From NCBI GenBank assembly GCA_029881255.1, contig JAOUMY010000001.1, positions 124,001-188,000 of the forward strand: a DNA stretch of 64,000 nucleotides, written 5' to 3'. This stretch comes from Gammaproteobacteria bacterium (GTDB lineage Bacteria; Pseudomonadota; Gammaproteobacteria; S012-40). The first letter of the stretch is position 1. Every line of letters begins with the position of its first letter. Shown one piece after another: positions 54,655 through 64,000 of the stretch. The translations under genes were made by a program, and so were the position numbers. The notes below the pieces were generated by a model that ran no database searches, was not told the origin of the DNA, and worked only from the letters and a program-made list of their open reading frames with translations.

Positions 54655-57021
54655 ATGAGAGCCTGGGGGCGCATGTTACTTTTGCTTTCCGCTTTTGGCA
54701 GCACTTTTACTCACGCGGCAAATCTTGAAATCAGCGTGCTGGAAAAAGGAAGTGGCGATCCCCTGGAAGGCGCCACAGTCGTGATCAAACAAACCGGCGA
54801 CTATGACACCACTAACAAAAATGGATTGGTCCAGTTCGAGGGAATCGAATTACCAGTCGATATCAAAATACTCAATTCCGGCTATGCCACCATAGAACAA
54901 ACGCTAGATGCACCATCTTTGACAGTCTATCTCGATCTTATGAGCTTCGAAGGCGAAGGAGTGGAAGTCGTCGCCGAGCGCGTAAAGGAAAAATCGTCCA
55001 AATTTGTTTTGCAGCAGGAAGAGCTACGCCGTATCCCCGGCACTTCGGGTGATCCCATCAAGGTAATCGAAACTCTGCCCGGCATTGTCAGCGGTGGTGG
55101 GGGCGGAGGAGGCGGTGGCGAAGGTGGACCGGGCGCCATCTATGTCCGTGGTAGTGGTGGAGGCGAAAACAGCTGGTGGGTAAACCGTATTCCCATCGAT
55201 TATCTCTACCATACCTGGAACATTTCTGTAATTAATCCCAGCCTGGTGCAGGACTTCAATATTTTCCTCGGTGGCTTCCCGGTGGAGTACGAAGACAGAC
55301 TGGGCGGCGTGGTAGACATTAAACTACGCAATCCAAAAAACGATCGCCTGCATCAGACTTATCGCGTCGCTTTGAATGAGTCGGCAGGATTGCTCGAGGG
55401 TCCGATTGATAAGGAAGGCAAACATAGTTTTTATATCGCTGCGCGCGCCAGTTATATCGATAAAGTGCTGTCACCTGTCATAGATGATTTATCCAAACTG
55501 GTTCAAGACCCAGACAGCGACACCAATGTTTCGGTGATTACCTTACCCAAATATTGGGACGCGCAGGCGAACTGGCACTACGAGCTCAACAAGGGGAGCG
55601 CTGATCTTCTTTATCTCGGTTCCGGCGACGGACTGGCATTTGACATCAAAAGCCTGGATACCGCCGACCCGCAACTACTCGGCATACTGGATGCCAAATG
55701 GGGATTCCATTCTTTAGGTTTAAACCTGCGGTACCAACTGGCGCCCACGCTAACAGGGCAAATGACGGCATCTTTAAAGAATGTGTTTTCTCATCAGCAA
55801 ATGGGAAGTGATGAAAATGGCGATCCATTTTTTGTAGACCTGCAGCAATTGACCAGCCTGGCGCATCCACAGTTGTTCTGGACACCATTTCCTCGACACG
55901 AGTTTAGTCTTGGGTCACACCTGTTTTATGGTTTATTTCCCTTGAAACTCAACATCAGCAGCACACCTACAGAAGAAGGCGGCCCGCAAGGCAGTTTCAC
56001 CAGCGCAGAAAAATTCAAAATCGATAAAACTGTGCGCGCCGGTAGTATCGCACCGTACCTAAAGTGGCGCTGGTCGATTATGGACAGCCTCAAGGCGACG
56101 CTAGGGCTGCGTTACAGTCTGGTGCGCGCATCCGATGGAGTCGATATGTCTGACTACACGCCGCGCGGCTCCCTGGAATATCAGGCAACTGACAATTTAC
56201 TGTTAACCGCCAGCTGGGGACGATTCATACAAATACCGCAAGAGGCGCAACTGGTTAAAGGTTATGGGAATCCTGATCTCGGTTTTACGCGATCCGAACA
56301 CCGAATTCTTGGTGCGCAATATAAGGTCAATAATGACTGGATGGTACAACTCGAAGGCTACCACAAGCCGATGAACGACCTGGTACTTACCTATCCTGCA
56401 TTACCACCGAATATCTACAAGAATCACGGCAAAGGTGAAGCCTACGGTATCGATTTATTGATCAAACGTAAGTACGCAAATCGTAAAATGGGTTGGTTGA
56501 GTTATTCTTACGCACGCAGTTCGCGCACCACCATACTCGACATCGAACGCGATTTCAGTGCCGATCAACCACACACGCTTAATTTTGTGTGGAGCCAACC
56601 CATGGGCGGAAGCTGGAGCAAATGGAGTTGGGGTGTTCGCGTCGAGGCACATTCGGGCAGACCTTATACACCGATTGTTGGTCGCGAGGCCCAGTGTAAT
56701 AACAATGGTCAAATAGAGCCTTGTGCCGATCAGGCAAATGCAGCCGACGATCCAAATCTGTCACACTGGAATCCCATCTATGAAGGTGAACGCAATAGCA
56801 GTCGTCGCCCGTTTTTTCACCAGGTGGACCTGCGACTCGACAGACTGATTCGTTACAATACCTGGAATTTGAACTTGTATCTGGATCTTCGCAATGTCAC
56901 TTTTACCAGATCAATCGTGTTCTATGACTATGGCAAAGACTACGAAGATTACGAAAACCCGAAAAAAACCGGCTTCCCTCCCATCGTGTTGCCTTTCTTC
57001 GGTATGGAAGCGAATTTCTAG
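54655..57021 (+). CDS. TonB-dependent outer-membrane receptor
   Basis: 788 residues. After a signal peptide (about 1-21, ending THAA) there is a carboxypeptidase-regulatory-like beta-sandwich (about 23-105) and a plug domain (about 120-230) with RIPGTSGDPIKVIETLPG, where a run of glycines (GGGGGGGGGEGGPG) precedes IYVRGSGGGENSWWVN. The beta-barrel fills the rest and ends GMEANF with a terminal Phe. It would import a ligand with TonB energy. The adjacent exbB-exbD-tonB genes serve it. The ligand is unknown, and no Fur box was seen upstream. Confidence 0.9.
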   Translation: MRAWGRMLLLLSAFGSTFTHAANLEISVLEKGSGDPLEGATVVIKQTGDYDTTNKNGLVQFEGIELPVDIKILNSGYATIEQTLDAPSLTVYLDLMSFEGEGVEVVAERVKEKSSKFVLQQEELRRIPGTSGDPIKVIETLPGIVSGGGGGGGGGEGGPGAIYVRGSGGGENSWWVNRIPIDYLYHTWNISVINPSLVQDFNIFLGGFPVEYEDRLGGVVDIKLRNPKNDRLHQTYRVALNESAGLLEGPIDKEGKHSFYIAARASYIDKVLSPVIDDLSKLVQDPDSDTNVSVITLPKYWDAQANWHYELNKGSADLLYLGSGDGLAFDIKSLDTADPQLLGILDAKWGFHSLGLNLRYQLAPTLTGQMTASLKNVFSHQQMGSDENGDPFFVDLQQLTSLAHPQLFWTPFPRHEFSLGSHLFYGLFPLKLNISSTPTEEGGPQGSFTSAEKFKIDKTVRAGSIAPYLKWRWSIMDSLKATLGLRYSLVRASDGVDMSDYTPRGSLEYQATDNLLLTASWGRFIQIPQEAQLVKGYGNPDLGFTRSEHRILGAQYKVNNDWMVQLEGYHKPMNDLVLTYPALPPNIYKNHGKGEAYGIDLLIKRKYANRKMGWLSYSYARSSRTTILDIERDFSADQPHTLNFVWSQPMGGSWSKWSWGVRVEAHSGRPYTPIVGREAQCNNNGQIEPCADQANAADDPNLSHWNPIYEGERNSSRRPFFHQVDLRLDRLIRYNTWNLNLYLDLRNVTFTRSIVFYDYGKDYEDYENPKKTGFPPIVLPFFGMEANF

Positions 57022-57030
57022 GAGAGTGTT

Positions 57031-57633
57031 TTGTTGAACGAATTTCTCGATCTGATGGCACGAGGCGGCCCGGTAATGTGGGTCATTTTTTTTACGGCCT
57101 GGCTTGCCATCATCATGCTGATAGAACGCATGTTGCGCATACACGGGTGGTATCGCGCAGCGGTAAAAGACCAACACGAATTTTCACAGCAGAACCATTT
57201 TCGTCCACAAGGAAATGCCAGCCCTATAGCGATGCTGGTCAGCAATCTTCAGTGGCATGAGATACAGGACAAGCAAACCCTGGCAGAACAGTTGAACATC
57301 CAGCTCACCGAGCACATGCCACGCCTGGAAGGAACCCTGCCCACAATCGCCATCATTGGTTCGCTTTTACCTATGCTAGGCCTGTTGGGAACGGTAACGG
57401 GAATGATAGAGGTATTCGAAGTTATCGCGATTCAGGGTACTGGCAATCCACAGGAAATGGCCCACGGCATTTCACAGGCGCTACTGACTACAGCCAGTGG
57501 GTTAATCATTGCGATACCGGTAATCTTTGCCCACCACCTGTTAGCACGAAAACTTCGTACTGTCCTGGCTATTACCGAACAAAGCATGCAGGCAATTTAT
57601 CACCAGGGGATACAAAACAAGCATGCAGCATAA
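57031..57633 (+). CDS. exbB: TonB-system proton channel ExbB
   Basis: 200 residues with three membrane helices, including GTLPTIAIIGSLLPMLGLLGTVTGMIEVFEVIA and a final TTASGLIIAIPVIFAHHLL helix. It starts with TTG, 6 bases after GGAG. ExbB and ExbD use the proton gradient to drive TonB. It overlaps exbD by 11 bases. Confidence 0.93.
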   Translation: MLNEFLDLMARGGPVMWVIFFTAWLAIIMLIERMLRIHGWYRAAVKDQHEFSQQNHFRPQGNASPIAMLVSNLQWHEIQDKQTLAEQLNIQLTEHMPRLEGTLPTIAIIGSLLPMLGLLGTVTGMIEVFEVIAIQGTGNPQEMAHGISQALLTTASGLIIAIPVIFAHHLLARKLRTVLAITEQSMQAIYHQGIQNKHAA

Positions 57634-58045
57634 CCCAATAAAGTCGCCGGTCATGGACGCCGGCAAGCCAGAAATTTCGATGGCGCCACTCATAGACGTA
57701 GTATTTTTACTCCTGATTTTTTTCATGGTAACAACGGTGTTTCCAGAGAATCGTGGACTGGTCATTGAGAAACCTGAAACCGAACAATCAGAGCCATTAG
57801 CGCTAAAAAAAATCACCTTTGTTATTTCCAGTAGTGGTGAGATTCAATTTCAAAACCGCGTTATAGATTTAAAAGATGTTAAACGCCTCGTCACTGAGCA
57901 ACTGGCTGCTGCACCAGATACTGCGGTATTACTACAAGTCGACAAACGCGCTGCTACCGAAACATTTATCGGTGTGCTGGATGCCTGTAAAGCAGGAGGC
58001 GTAAAACAGGTCGGTATAGCAACTAACAAACGTAATGAAGAATAA
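57623..58045 (+). CDS. exbD: TonB-system protein ExbD
   Basis: 140 residues: a single membrane helix starting EISMAPLIDVVFLLLIFFM with the proton-carrying Asp25, and a periplasmic domain ending in VGIATNKRNEE. It belongs to the TolR/ExbD family and is linked to exbB and tonB by overlaps. Confidence 0.93.
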   Translation: MQHNPIKSPVMDAGKPEISMAPLIDVVFLLLIFFMVTTVFPENRGLVIEKPETEQSEPLALKKITFVISSSGEIQFQNRVIDLKDVKRLVTEQLAAAPDTAVLLQVDKRAATETFIGVLDACKAGGVKQVGIATNKRNEE

Positions 58046-58673
58046 AGAAAAAATCTGGCTGCTGGCATTCGTCATAGGGAGCATGATTAACACCGCATTG
58101 TTTCTTATTTTACCTCGACTGGGTTATAGCGACCCGCCACCACCTGCACCCATCATTAAACTGGACTTTGTCGCCTGGCAAGAACCCATTGTGAAACCGA
58201 TTGAACCACCCAAAAAAGCAAAGCCAATTCCAAAACCCAAGCCTAGACCTAAACCTGCAGAGCCACGGCCTGTTCCACCGGAACCGGTTAAGGAGCCGGT
58301 ATTAACGGAAAAAGAACAAGCACCTGTTGAAGAAGTTGTGGAACAAGAAATTATTGAAGAACCACCCGAAGAGCTTATGCCGACACCAACACCGGTACAC
58401 GAACTTACCAATATGCCGCGCATCGTCCACAAGGCCGACTTGATTTACCCCCCGGCCATGCGTGCGCAAAATAAACAGGCTTTAGTCAAACTAGAGGTTC
58501 TAATCGACGCAGAAGGACGAGTTAGACAAACACGTGTCATTAAATCCGGCGGCGAGGAATTCGACAAGGCGGCCATGGAAATGGCGATGGGTTCGACTTT
58601 TATTCCGGCCAATATCAATGGAAAGCCGGTCCCTGCGTTATATAAGATTCCTTACACTTTCACACTACACTAG
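58035..58673 (+). CDS. tonB: Energy-transducing protein TonB
   Basis: 212 residues. A membrane helix (about 7-27) is followed by a Pro/Lys/Glu-rich linker (about 34-125, with the PKPRPKPAEP region) that spans the periplasm, and a C-terminal TonB domain (about 130-212) with YPPAMRAQNKQALVKLEVLIDAEGRV and YKIPYTFTL. It overlaps exbD by 11 bases and ends the receptor operon. Confidence 0.93.
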   Translation: MKNKEKIWLLAFVIGSMINTALFLILPRLGYSDPPPPAPIIKLDFVAWQEPIVKPIEPPKKAKPIPKPKPRPKPAEPRPVPPEPVKEPVLTEKEQAPVEEVVEQEIIEEPPEELMPTPTPVHELTNMPRIVHKADLIYPPAMRAQNKQALVKLEVLIDAEGRVRQTRVIKSGGEEFDKAAMEMAMGSTFIPANINGKPVPALYKIPYTFTLH

Positions 58674-58936
58674 GACGCGAGAGTGTCATTTAGAAATTAG
58701 CAACGCAGGAGAGATGTTCTCAATTAACTTGCCTTCATCTAAACCCGCGTCCGGATGCTTGTGCCACACGCTCATCTACGAACATGAACAGCATAAATTT
58801 TTTTGCTCACAAGATTGAACAAGATTACCTTTAGCAAAAAAGGTGAGCATGGAAAATAGTACGATTCGCAGCGGAAAGTGGTGGACACAAACATGGGCGT
58901 GGTAGAAACAAGTTTTTACAAATTCATCATTCCAAT
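58674..58936. other. Gap after tonB, no assured gene
   Basis: This 263-base region between tonB and the epimerase gene has only very short open frames: a 34-codon frame at 58714-58818 after GGAGAG, and an 18-codon frame at 58849-58905 after AAGGTGAGC. Neither is convincing. No terminator was identified. Confidence 0.4.
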
Positions 58937-59896
58937 CTACATAAGCGCAAGCTCTTTCAAACCCTGCTCGATAGTAATCACAGGCTTATAACCCAGTTCC
59001 TTTCTTGCGCGCTCAATATTGTAGCGTCGCGGCAAGGAAATAAAGCTCGTTTCGAATCGCGTAAGCGGTGGCGTAAAGCCCAGGTGCAACATTCGCCATA
59101 GCCATTCAATCAACACCGCCATGGGATACACAATAAAGCCCGGAACGCTTTTCTCAGGCGTTTTATAGTCCAGCGCTTCCAACACTTGCCCAATGAATTC
59201 ACGCGCACTATGTTCCACACCGTCAGTAATGTAGTAAACACCCTTGTGCACACCATGATTCAAAGCACAAATACACGCTGCCGCAACATTCTCCACATGT
59301 ACCGCTTCGAAAGGCTGAGCGCCTGCATCAACCCAGATAAACTGCTTAGACCTGACTTTTTTTACGATGCTTTCGAGTCCCGCCGACCCCTTACCCCAAA
59401 TAAACGTTGGTCGGAGAATAATGATTTCAGGCCCATCAGTTTGTTCAAGCAACCACTTTTCGGCCTGTTGTTTGGCCAATCCATACATGGAATCAGGCTC
59501 AATATAAGTTCTATTTTCGTCGATATCGACCAGCGGCATACGCGCCTGCAAAACAGACTCTGAGCTAATATAGATAAAACGTTTCACGCCATGGGCTTTT
59601 GCCGCCAGATACATGTCTCGTGTAGCGCTGACGATGCCCGACTGATACATCGACCATTTCCCCCAAAACACCATTGGTGCTGCAGCATGAATAACGACTT
59701 GGCAGCCACGCAAATCTTTTGCCCACTCAGTAATAGTCTCCATTGAACCAATAATCGGCATGCAACCGCGCTTCACGTATTCATCTTTCTTTTGAGCCTT
59801 GCGTAAAAGCGGTGACACAACATGCCCTCGCGCCATCAATTGATTGACGATGGAACGCCCAAGAAATCCACTGGCACCACTAACAAATACGTTCAT
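58937..59896 (-). CDS. NAD-dependent epimerase/dehydratase (extended SDR)
   Basis: 319 residues. The Rossmann motif is GASGFLG at the N-terminus, and the catalytic YGLAK (YxxxK) lies near residue 160, with ISSES upstream. The C-terminal part has hydrophobic stretches, as in the 3-beta-hydroxysteroid dehydrogenase/isomerase-like subgroup. It works on an NAD-linked oxidation of a sugar or sterol-like substrate, which cannot be fixed. It is monocistronic, divergent from the ChaN-like gene. Confidence 0.9.
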   Translation of the reverse strand: MNVFVSGASGFLGRSIVNQLMARGHVVSPLLRKAQKKDEYVKRGCMPIIGSMETITEWAKDLRGCQVVIHAAAPMVFWGKWSMYQSGIVSATRDMYLAAKAHGVKRFIYISSESVLQARMPLVDIDENRTYIEPDSMYGLAKQQAEKWLLEQTDGPEIIILRPTFIWGKGSAGLESIVKKVRSKQFIWVDAGAQPFEAVHVENVAAACICALNHGVHKGVYYITDGVEHSAREFIGQVLEALDYKTPEKSVPGFIVYPMAVLIEWLWRMLHLGFTPPLTRFETSFISLPRRYNIERARKELGYKPVITIEQGLKELALM

Positions 59897-59969
59897 ATCA
59901 GGTCAAAACCATATATTGTTTTCAATTGACTCTTTTTCAGATCGGCACAGGCCGTGCAAAAGCATAGAT

Positions 59970-60854
59970 ATGCAAATACTTGTCCGTCAATTTGTTTCTG
60001 TCAGTAGCATGCTCGCCTGTCTACTACTTGCGCCAGCTGCAAACGCTGAACAGTGTTTCGAAGAAAACTCGTGGGTTAGTCCTGAGCGTAGCGAATATGT
60101 GAGCGAAACAGACGTATTCAACAAACTCACCGATGCAAAAATGATTTTTCTAGGAGAACATCACACCAACGAATCACACCATTTATGGCACGCGGAGCTG
60201 TTGGAGCGTTTACTCCAAAATGGAAACTGGGCAATCGGCCTTGAAGCCTTTCCCCGCTCTAGCCAAGCACTGCTCGATCGTTGGATAAGAGGTGACATTG
60301 ATGAGGCTAATCTACGCAAAAACACCAATTGGGACGCCGTATGGAGCTTCCCGTTCGACTACTACTTACCGGTGCTCTATTTGGCGCAACGATATAAATC
60401 GCCGCTGATTGCACTTAACGTAGAACGTGAATTAGTGCGCGCGACTCGTGTTGATGGCTGGAAAAATGTTCCTCAAAACCAGAGAGAAGGTGTCGATGAT
60501 CCTGAGATACCTGGTAAAGACTATCTACAAAAACTGGCCGCAAGCTTTCAACGTCACAACACGCAGGCTATAGGCCCTGAACAAAAACAACAGTTCCAAC
60601 GTTTTGTAGAGCAACAACTACTCTGGGATCGCGCTATGGCACGCGCCGTTGGCGATTACAGAAAAACACATCCCACCGTTAATATCCTCTCTATCGTTGG
60701 TAGTTGGCATCTCATCGATTTTCACGGCGTACCTTTTCAGCTCAACTCGCTTGGGTACAGCGATGCAACAGTACTAATCCCATGGGATAATCATCTAAAT
60801 TGCAGTGATTTAAACAAAAATTTCAGTACTTATATTTATACCCCGTCTCAATAA
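59970..60854 (+). CDS. ChaN-like haem-binding-uptake family protein
   Basis: 294 residues from the ATG at 59970, the start that gives a signal peptide (SVSSMLACLLLAPAANA). It has the Tiki/ChaN-like pattern FLGEHHTNESHHLWHAELL near residue 60 and GLEAFPRSSQALLD near 95. ChaN proteins bind haem in the outer membrane, and others of this superfamily are proteases. The metal- and haem-like His pair in GEHHTN is intact. The role is inferred. Confidence 0.85.
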   Translation: MQILVRQFVSVSSMLACLLLAPAANAEQCFEENSWVSPERSEYVSETDVFNKLTDAKMIFLGEHHTNESHHLWHAELLERLLQNGNWAIGLEAFPRSSQALLDRWIRGDIDEANLRKNTNWDAVWSFPFDYYLPVLYLAQRYKSPLIALNVERELVRATRVDGWKNVPQNQREGVDDPEIPGKDYLQKLAASFQRHNTQAIGPEQKQQFQRFVEQQLLWDRAMARAVGDYRKTHPTVNILSIVGSWHLIDFHGVPFQLNSLGYSDATVLIPWDNHLNCSDLNKNFSTYIYTPSQ

Positions 60855-61036
60855 AGCGTGCGCCAGTTGGCAAAACCACATTATCCGCTTCATTTTTCAC
60901 CCTCAGGTGTCGACACAATTACCAGAAGTCATTGTCTAAAGAGTTGAGCTGGCAAGGATGCATTCCTTAAGTATGGACAGGCTCGAGCGTAGCGGTAAAC
61001 GACTCAACTCGAATTACTTGAGTGAGGAGGGTCGAA

Positions 61037-61405
61037 ATGAAGTCCTTCAATAAAGCACTGATAGTTTGTAGCTTTTTATTAACTACCAGCACACCATCTC
61101 TTGCTGCGGTAGGCCAGCCTATCGATGGCCCGGAACAGCATTGCTATGGTATGTCGATGGTTGGTTACGATTCTGTAATCAATTCACGGCTAGGAGTACC
61201 TCCAGAGCACGCCTTGGAACTAGCGGCAATACAACGAGTTGGTGGTAAAGATGTTGTCTATCAGCCATTCCTGTTAAAAGTCGTGCTTGATGCTTATCTG
61301 TGGAATCAAGCGCCCCACAACTATGCGGTTAAGGTTATGTATCAGTGCGCTCAGCGTGACGTCAGAATGCGTACCGCTGGTATTACCGACGAGAGTTTAA
61401 TGTAG
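61037..61405 (+). CDS. Secreted hypothetical protein, 122 aa
   Basis: 122 residues from the ATG at 61037, preceded by GAGGAGGG. A signal peptide (ALIVCSFLLTTSTPSLAA) is present. The mature protein has Cys residues in EQHCYGMS and MYQCAQRD that could form a disulfide. No family was recognised. It lies before rapA on the same strand. Confidence 0.75.
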   Translation: MKSFNKALIVCSFLLTTSTPSLAAVGQPIDGPEQHCYGMSMVGYDSVINSRLGVPPEHALELAAIQRVGGKDVVYQPFLLKVVLDAYLWNQAPHNYAVKVMYQCAQRDVRMRTAGITDESLM

Positions 61406-61517
61406 TAGGTTATTGGACCAAGGAAGGTTCAAATCAACCAGGTTTTCCGACGAGACTTTTTCCGCCAAATCTTCTAGTATACGCCTCCCCTGATATATCA
61501 CCGGAGGCGTATTATTT

Positions 61518-64000
61518 TGTCGCAACAGTTTGTACCTGGCCAGCGCTGGATTAGTGAAGCAGAACCTCAGCTGGGGTTGGGCACCATACTGAAAGTCGAC
61601 CATCGGATGGTGACGATCGTCTTTATCGCCTCTGGCGAAACACGAAATTACGCCAAGGATTCCGCGCCACTTGCGAGAGTCCAGTTCAAGAAGGGCGACG
61701 CTATTCTCAGCCATGAAGGCTGGGGTATGGTTGTCACTCATACAAAAGAAAACAGCGGCATTATCACCTACTTCGGCACCACAGAGTCAGGCAATTCGAC
61801 ACAGCTCGAAGAGGGACTCCTCAATAATTTCATCCAATTGAACCGACCAGTCGATCGCCTGTTCAGTGGGCAAATCGACGCAGACAAGTGGTTCGATTTA
61901 CGAATACAGACGCTCTATAACCAGAAAAAATTCACACACTCCGAAATCCGTGGCTTGCTAGGTTCTCGCACCAATTTACTTCCCCATCAAATTTATATCG
62001 CGCAAGAGGTCGCACGCCGGTTTGCGCCACGGGTCTTATTGGCTGACGAAGTAGGACTAGGAAAAACTATTGAAGCGGGCATGATACTCCATCAACAGTT
62101 ATTAACTGGCCTTTGCAAGAGAGTATTAATCGTCGTACCTGATCCCCTGGTAAATCAGTGGTTGGTGGAATTGATCAGGCGTTTTAACCTTCGCTTTAGC
62201 ATCTTTGACGAAGAACGATGCATTGCGCTGGAAGAGAGTAGTGAAATTGCCAACCCGTTTCAAAACGAACAACTCGTTATCTGCAGCATAGATTTTCTGA
62301 CTGATTCCACTCACCGTCACGAGCAGTTACTGGATGGCCAATGGGATATGATGGTAGTAGATGAAGCACACCACCTGGAATGGACACCTGAAAAATCGAG
62401 CCCTAAATACCAAATCGTTGAAGCGTTAAGTCGTGTGTCCAAAGGCGTGTTATTACTTACAGCAACTCCAGAGCAGCTGGGCAAGAATGCGCATTTTGCC
62501 CGTCTACGCTTGTTAGACCCGGCACGTTTTCACAGCATAGAAGCTTTCGAAGAAGAACAGCGACACTATGCACCCGTCGCCAGTCTGATTGAAAAACTCA
62601 TCGATGGTGAGAAGATAGAAAATAGCGCACTCGATGCCTTGCGAAAAATATTCAATGACGAAAACATTTTGCCAGCAGAGTTAAACTCGGCGACCGACGA
62701 ACAACGACTGGCAATATTAAATAAACTATTAGACACTCATGGAACGGGGCGGATTCTCTTTCGCAACACACGCCATGCCATAAAAGGATTTCCTGAACGA
62801 AAACTGCACGCCTATCCTTTGGAGCTTCCGGCGGAGTACCGTGAACCATTGGCGGAAATCGTAAACTCGGGTATTACAAACCCGCAATTATTTCTCAGCC
62901 CGGAGCGCTTATTCCAACAAGTACGGCAACATCCACATTGGACTGACTTCGATCCACGCATAGACTGGCTTTGCACACGCTTGCGCACAATCAGGCCTGA
63001 AAAATGTTTATTGATTACGGCGAACAAGCAAACCGCACTAGAACTAGCGCAGGCCTTGCGCGAACGCGAAGGAATAATCGCCGGCGTTTTTCATGAGGAT
63101 CTTAGCATCATCGAGCGTGATCGGGCCGCCACGTTTTTCGCCGATACAGAAGGGTCACAGCTATTGATTTGTTCCGAAATTGGCAGCGAAGGTCGCAATT
63201 TTCAATTCGCACATCATCTGGTGTTATTCGATTTGCCTTTCGTTCCCGATTTACTCGAGCAACGCATTGGTCGCCTTGATCGTATCGGACAGCGTCATAC
63301 GATAAATATTCATGTTCCCTATCTCAACGATACTGCGCAAGCCTATATGTATCGCTGGTATCACGAAGGATTGAATGCCTTTGAACAAATCTGTCATGTC
63401 GGCCAAACCATATTTGATGAGTTAGGCGATACTTTGCTGCAGGGTTTACATCAAATCGATACTAATCAGGATTTCGACCTGCTTATCCAAACCTCACGCG
63501 ACATGTATCAGAAATACACGCATGAACTCCATGCGGGCAGAGACAAACTGCTTGAATTCAATTCATGCCGCAGCGATGTGGCCGAAAATCTGATATCGAC
63601 AATTAAGAAGCTGGAAGCTCCCGAACGTATACAAGACTTTATGGAGCTCATATTCGATTGCTTTGGCGTAGAAATAGAGGACCATATCGAGAATTGCTTT
63701 ATTCTTCGCCCTAACCCGCATATGCCGGTTGTTGCCTTTCCAGAGCTTCCCGAAGATGGTGTAACCATCAGCTATGACCGAAATACCGCACTGCATCACG
63801 AAAACGTGCAGTTTATTAGCTGGGAACACCCGATGGTATTGGGCGCAATGGATATGATACTGACCCAAGAACTGGGCAATACCTGCGTTGCTGCACTAGA
63901 AACGAAAGTGGTACCTCGCGGTACCTTGCTAACCGAGTGTTTTTTCCGCGTAGAAAGCGAGAGAGAAGAGATTCAGGCGACCATGCCTCCTCAATTGTTC
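61518..64000 (+). CDS. rapA: RNA polymerase-associated ATPase RapA, 5' part
   Basis: At least 827 residues, cut by the right edge. The start is TTG at 61518 with GGAGG nine bases before it, and the frame begins SQQFVPGQRWISEAEPQLGL, as in RapA. After the N-terminal Tudor-like domains, SNF2 motifs follow: ADEVGLGKTIEAG (Walker A), VVDEAHH (motif II), TATPEQLG (motif III), EIGSEGRNFQ and QRIGRLDRIGQ (motifs V and VI). RapA recycles RNA polymerase after transcription. Confidence 0.95.

Noticed and set aside
58714-58818. 34-codon frame after tonB with GGAGAG
   Set aside because: The SD is too close to the ATG, the frame is short, and I recognise no homologue.
58849-58905. 18-codon frame with AAGGTGAGC upstream
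   Set aside because: It is too short to support without conservation data, although the ribosome site is good.
61397-61741. Minus-strand open frame at the rapA start
   Set aside because: It is antisense to rapA codons and has no homology or ribosome site.

Overview
The window looks like a chromosomal segment of a motile, respiring gammaproteobacterium. The backbone (mla - ibaG - murA - his genes - degS/nif3 - respiratory quinol oxidase - sspA/sspB) is a gene neighbourhood I know from Pseudomonas, the Chromatiales and betaproteobacteria. The PomAB-type stator and the sodium:amino-acid symporter hint at a marine or saline habitat. No rRNA, tRNA, CRISPR array, phage or transposase gene was seen.

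Layout. (1) 1-14 kb: tail of an unknown gene, a metallo-beta-lactamase-fold protein lacking the usual metal ligands, a half-length receiver protein behind a sigma-28-like promoter, flagellar stator genes pomAB, an AGCS symporter, a hybrid histidine kinase convergent with a diguanylate cyclase, an EEP-family hydrolase, an acetolactate-synthase-like enzyme, uppP, cca and a lipoprotein aminopeptidase. (2) 14-23 kb (minus strand): a complete actA-B1-B2-C-D-E-F operon for Alternative Complex III (quinol:cytochrome c/HiPIP oxidoreductase), followed by sspA and sspB. In related bacteria this place is held by the cytochrome bc1 genes petABC, so the locus looks like an in-place replacement of one quinol oxidase by an unrelated one. 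(3) 23-41 kb: nif3, degS, an outer-membrane protein, then a long minus-strand series mlaF-E-D-(TolC-like)-C-B, ibaG, murA, hisG-D-C-B-H-A-F-I-E and tatA-B-C. The hisH-hisA gap holds two inverted copies of a 54-bp core, each enclosed by its own long perfect inverted repeat. (4) 41-46 kb: two paralogous soluble proteins carrying the CheZ catalytic D-x3-Q motif, separated by ygiQ, and a YcgR-like flagellar brake protein. (5) 46-54 kb: small conserved proteins, a cupredoxin, a receiver-HDOD protein, a thiol-disulfide protein, a TVP38-reductase fusion and an LdtD-type L,D-transpeptidase. (6) 54-59 kb: two unknown genes, a TonB-dependent receptor and its own exbB-exbD-tonB. (7) 59-64 kb: an NAD-dependent epimerase, a ChaN-like protein, a secreted small protein and the 5' part of rapA.

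How the parts connect. The Tat translocase encoded at the end of the his series would export ActB1, which has a twin-arginine signal. PomAB, the CheZ-like pair, the diguanylate cyclase and the brake protein form a scattered motility-control set. Mla transport, MurA, UppP, LdtD and DegS all serve the cell envelope.

Functions are assigned from sequence motifs and remembered family features, not from database searches. Starts were chosen by Shine-Dalgarno sequences and signal peptides where these were clear.
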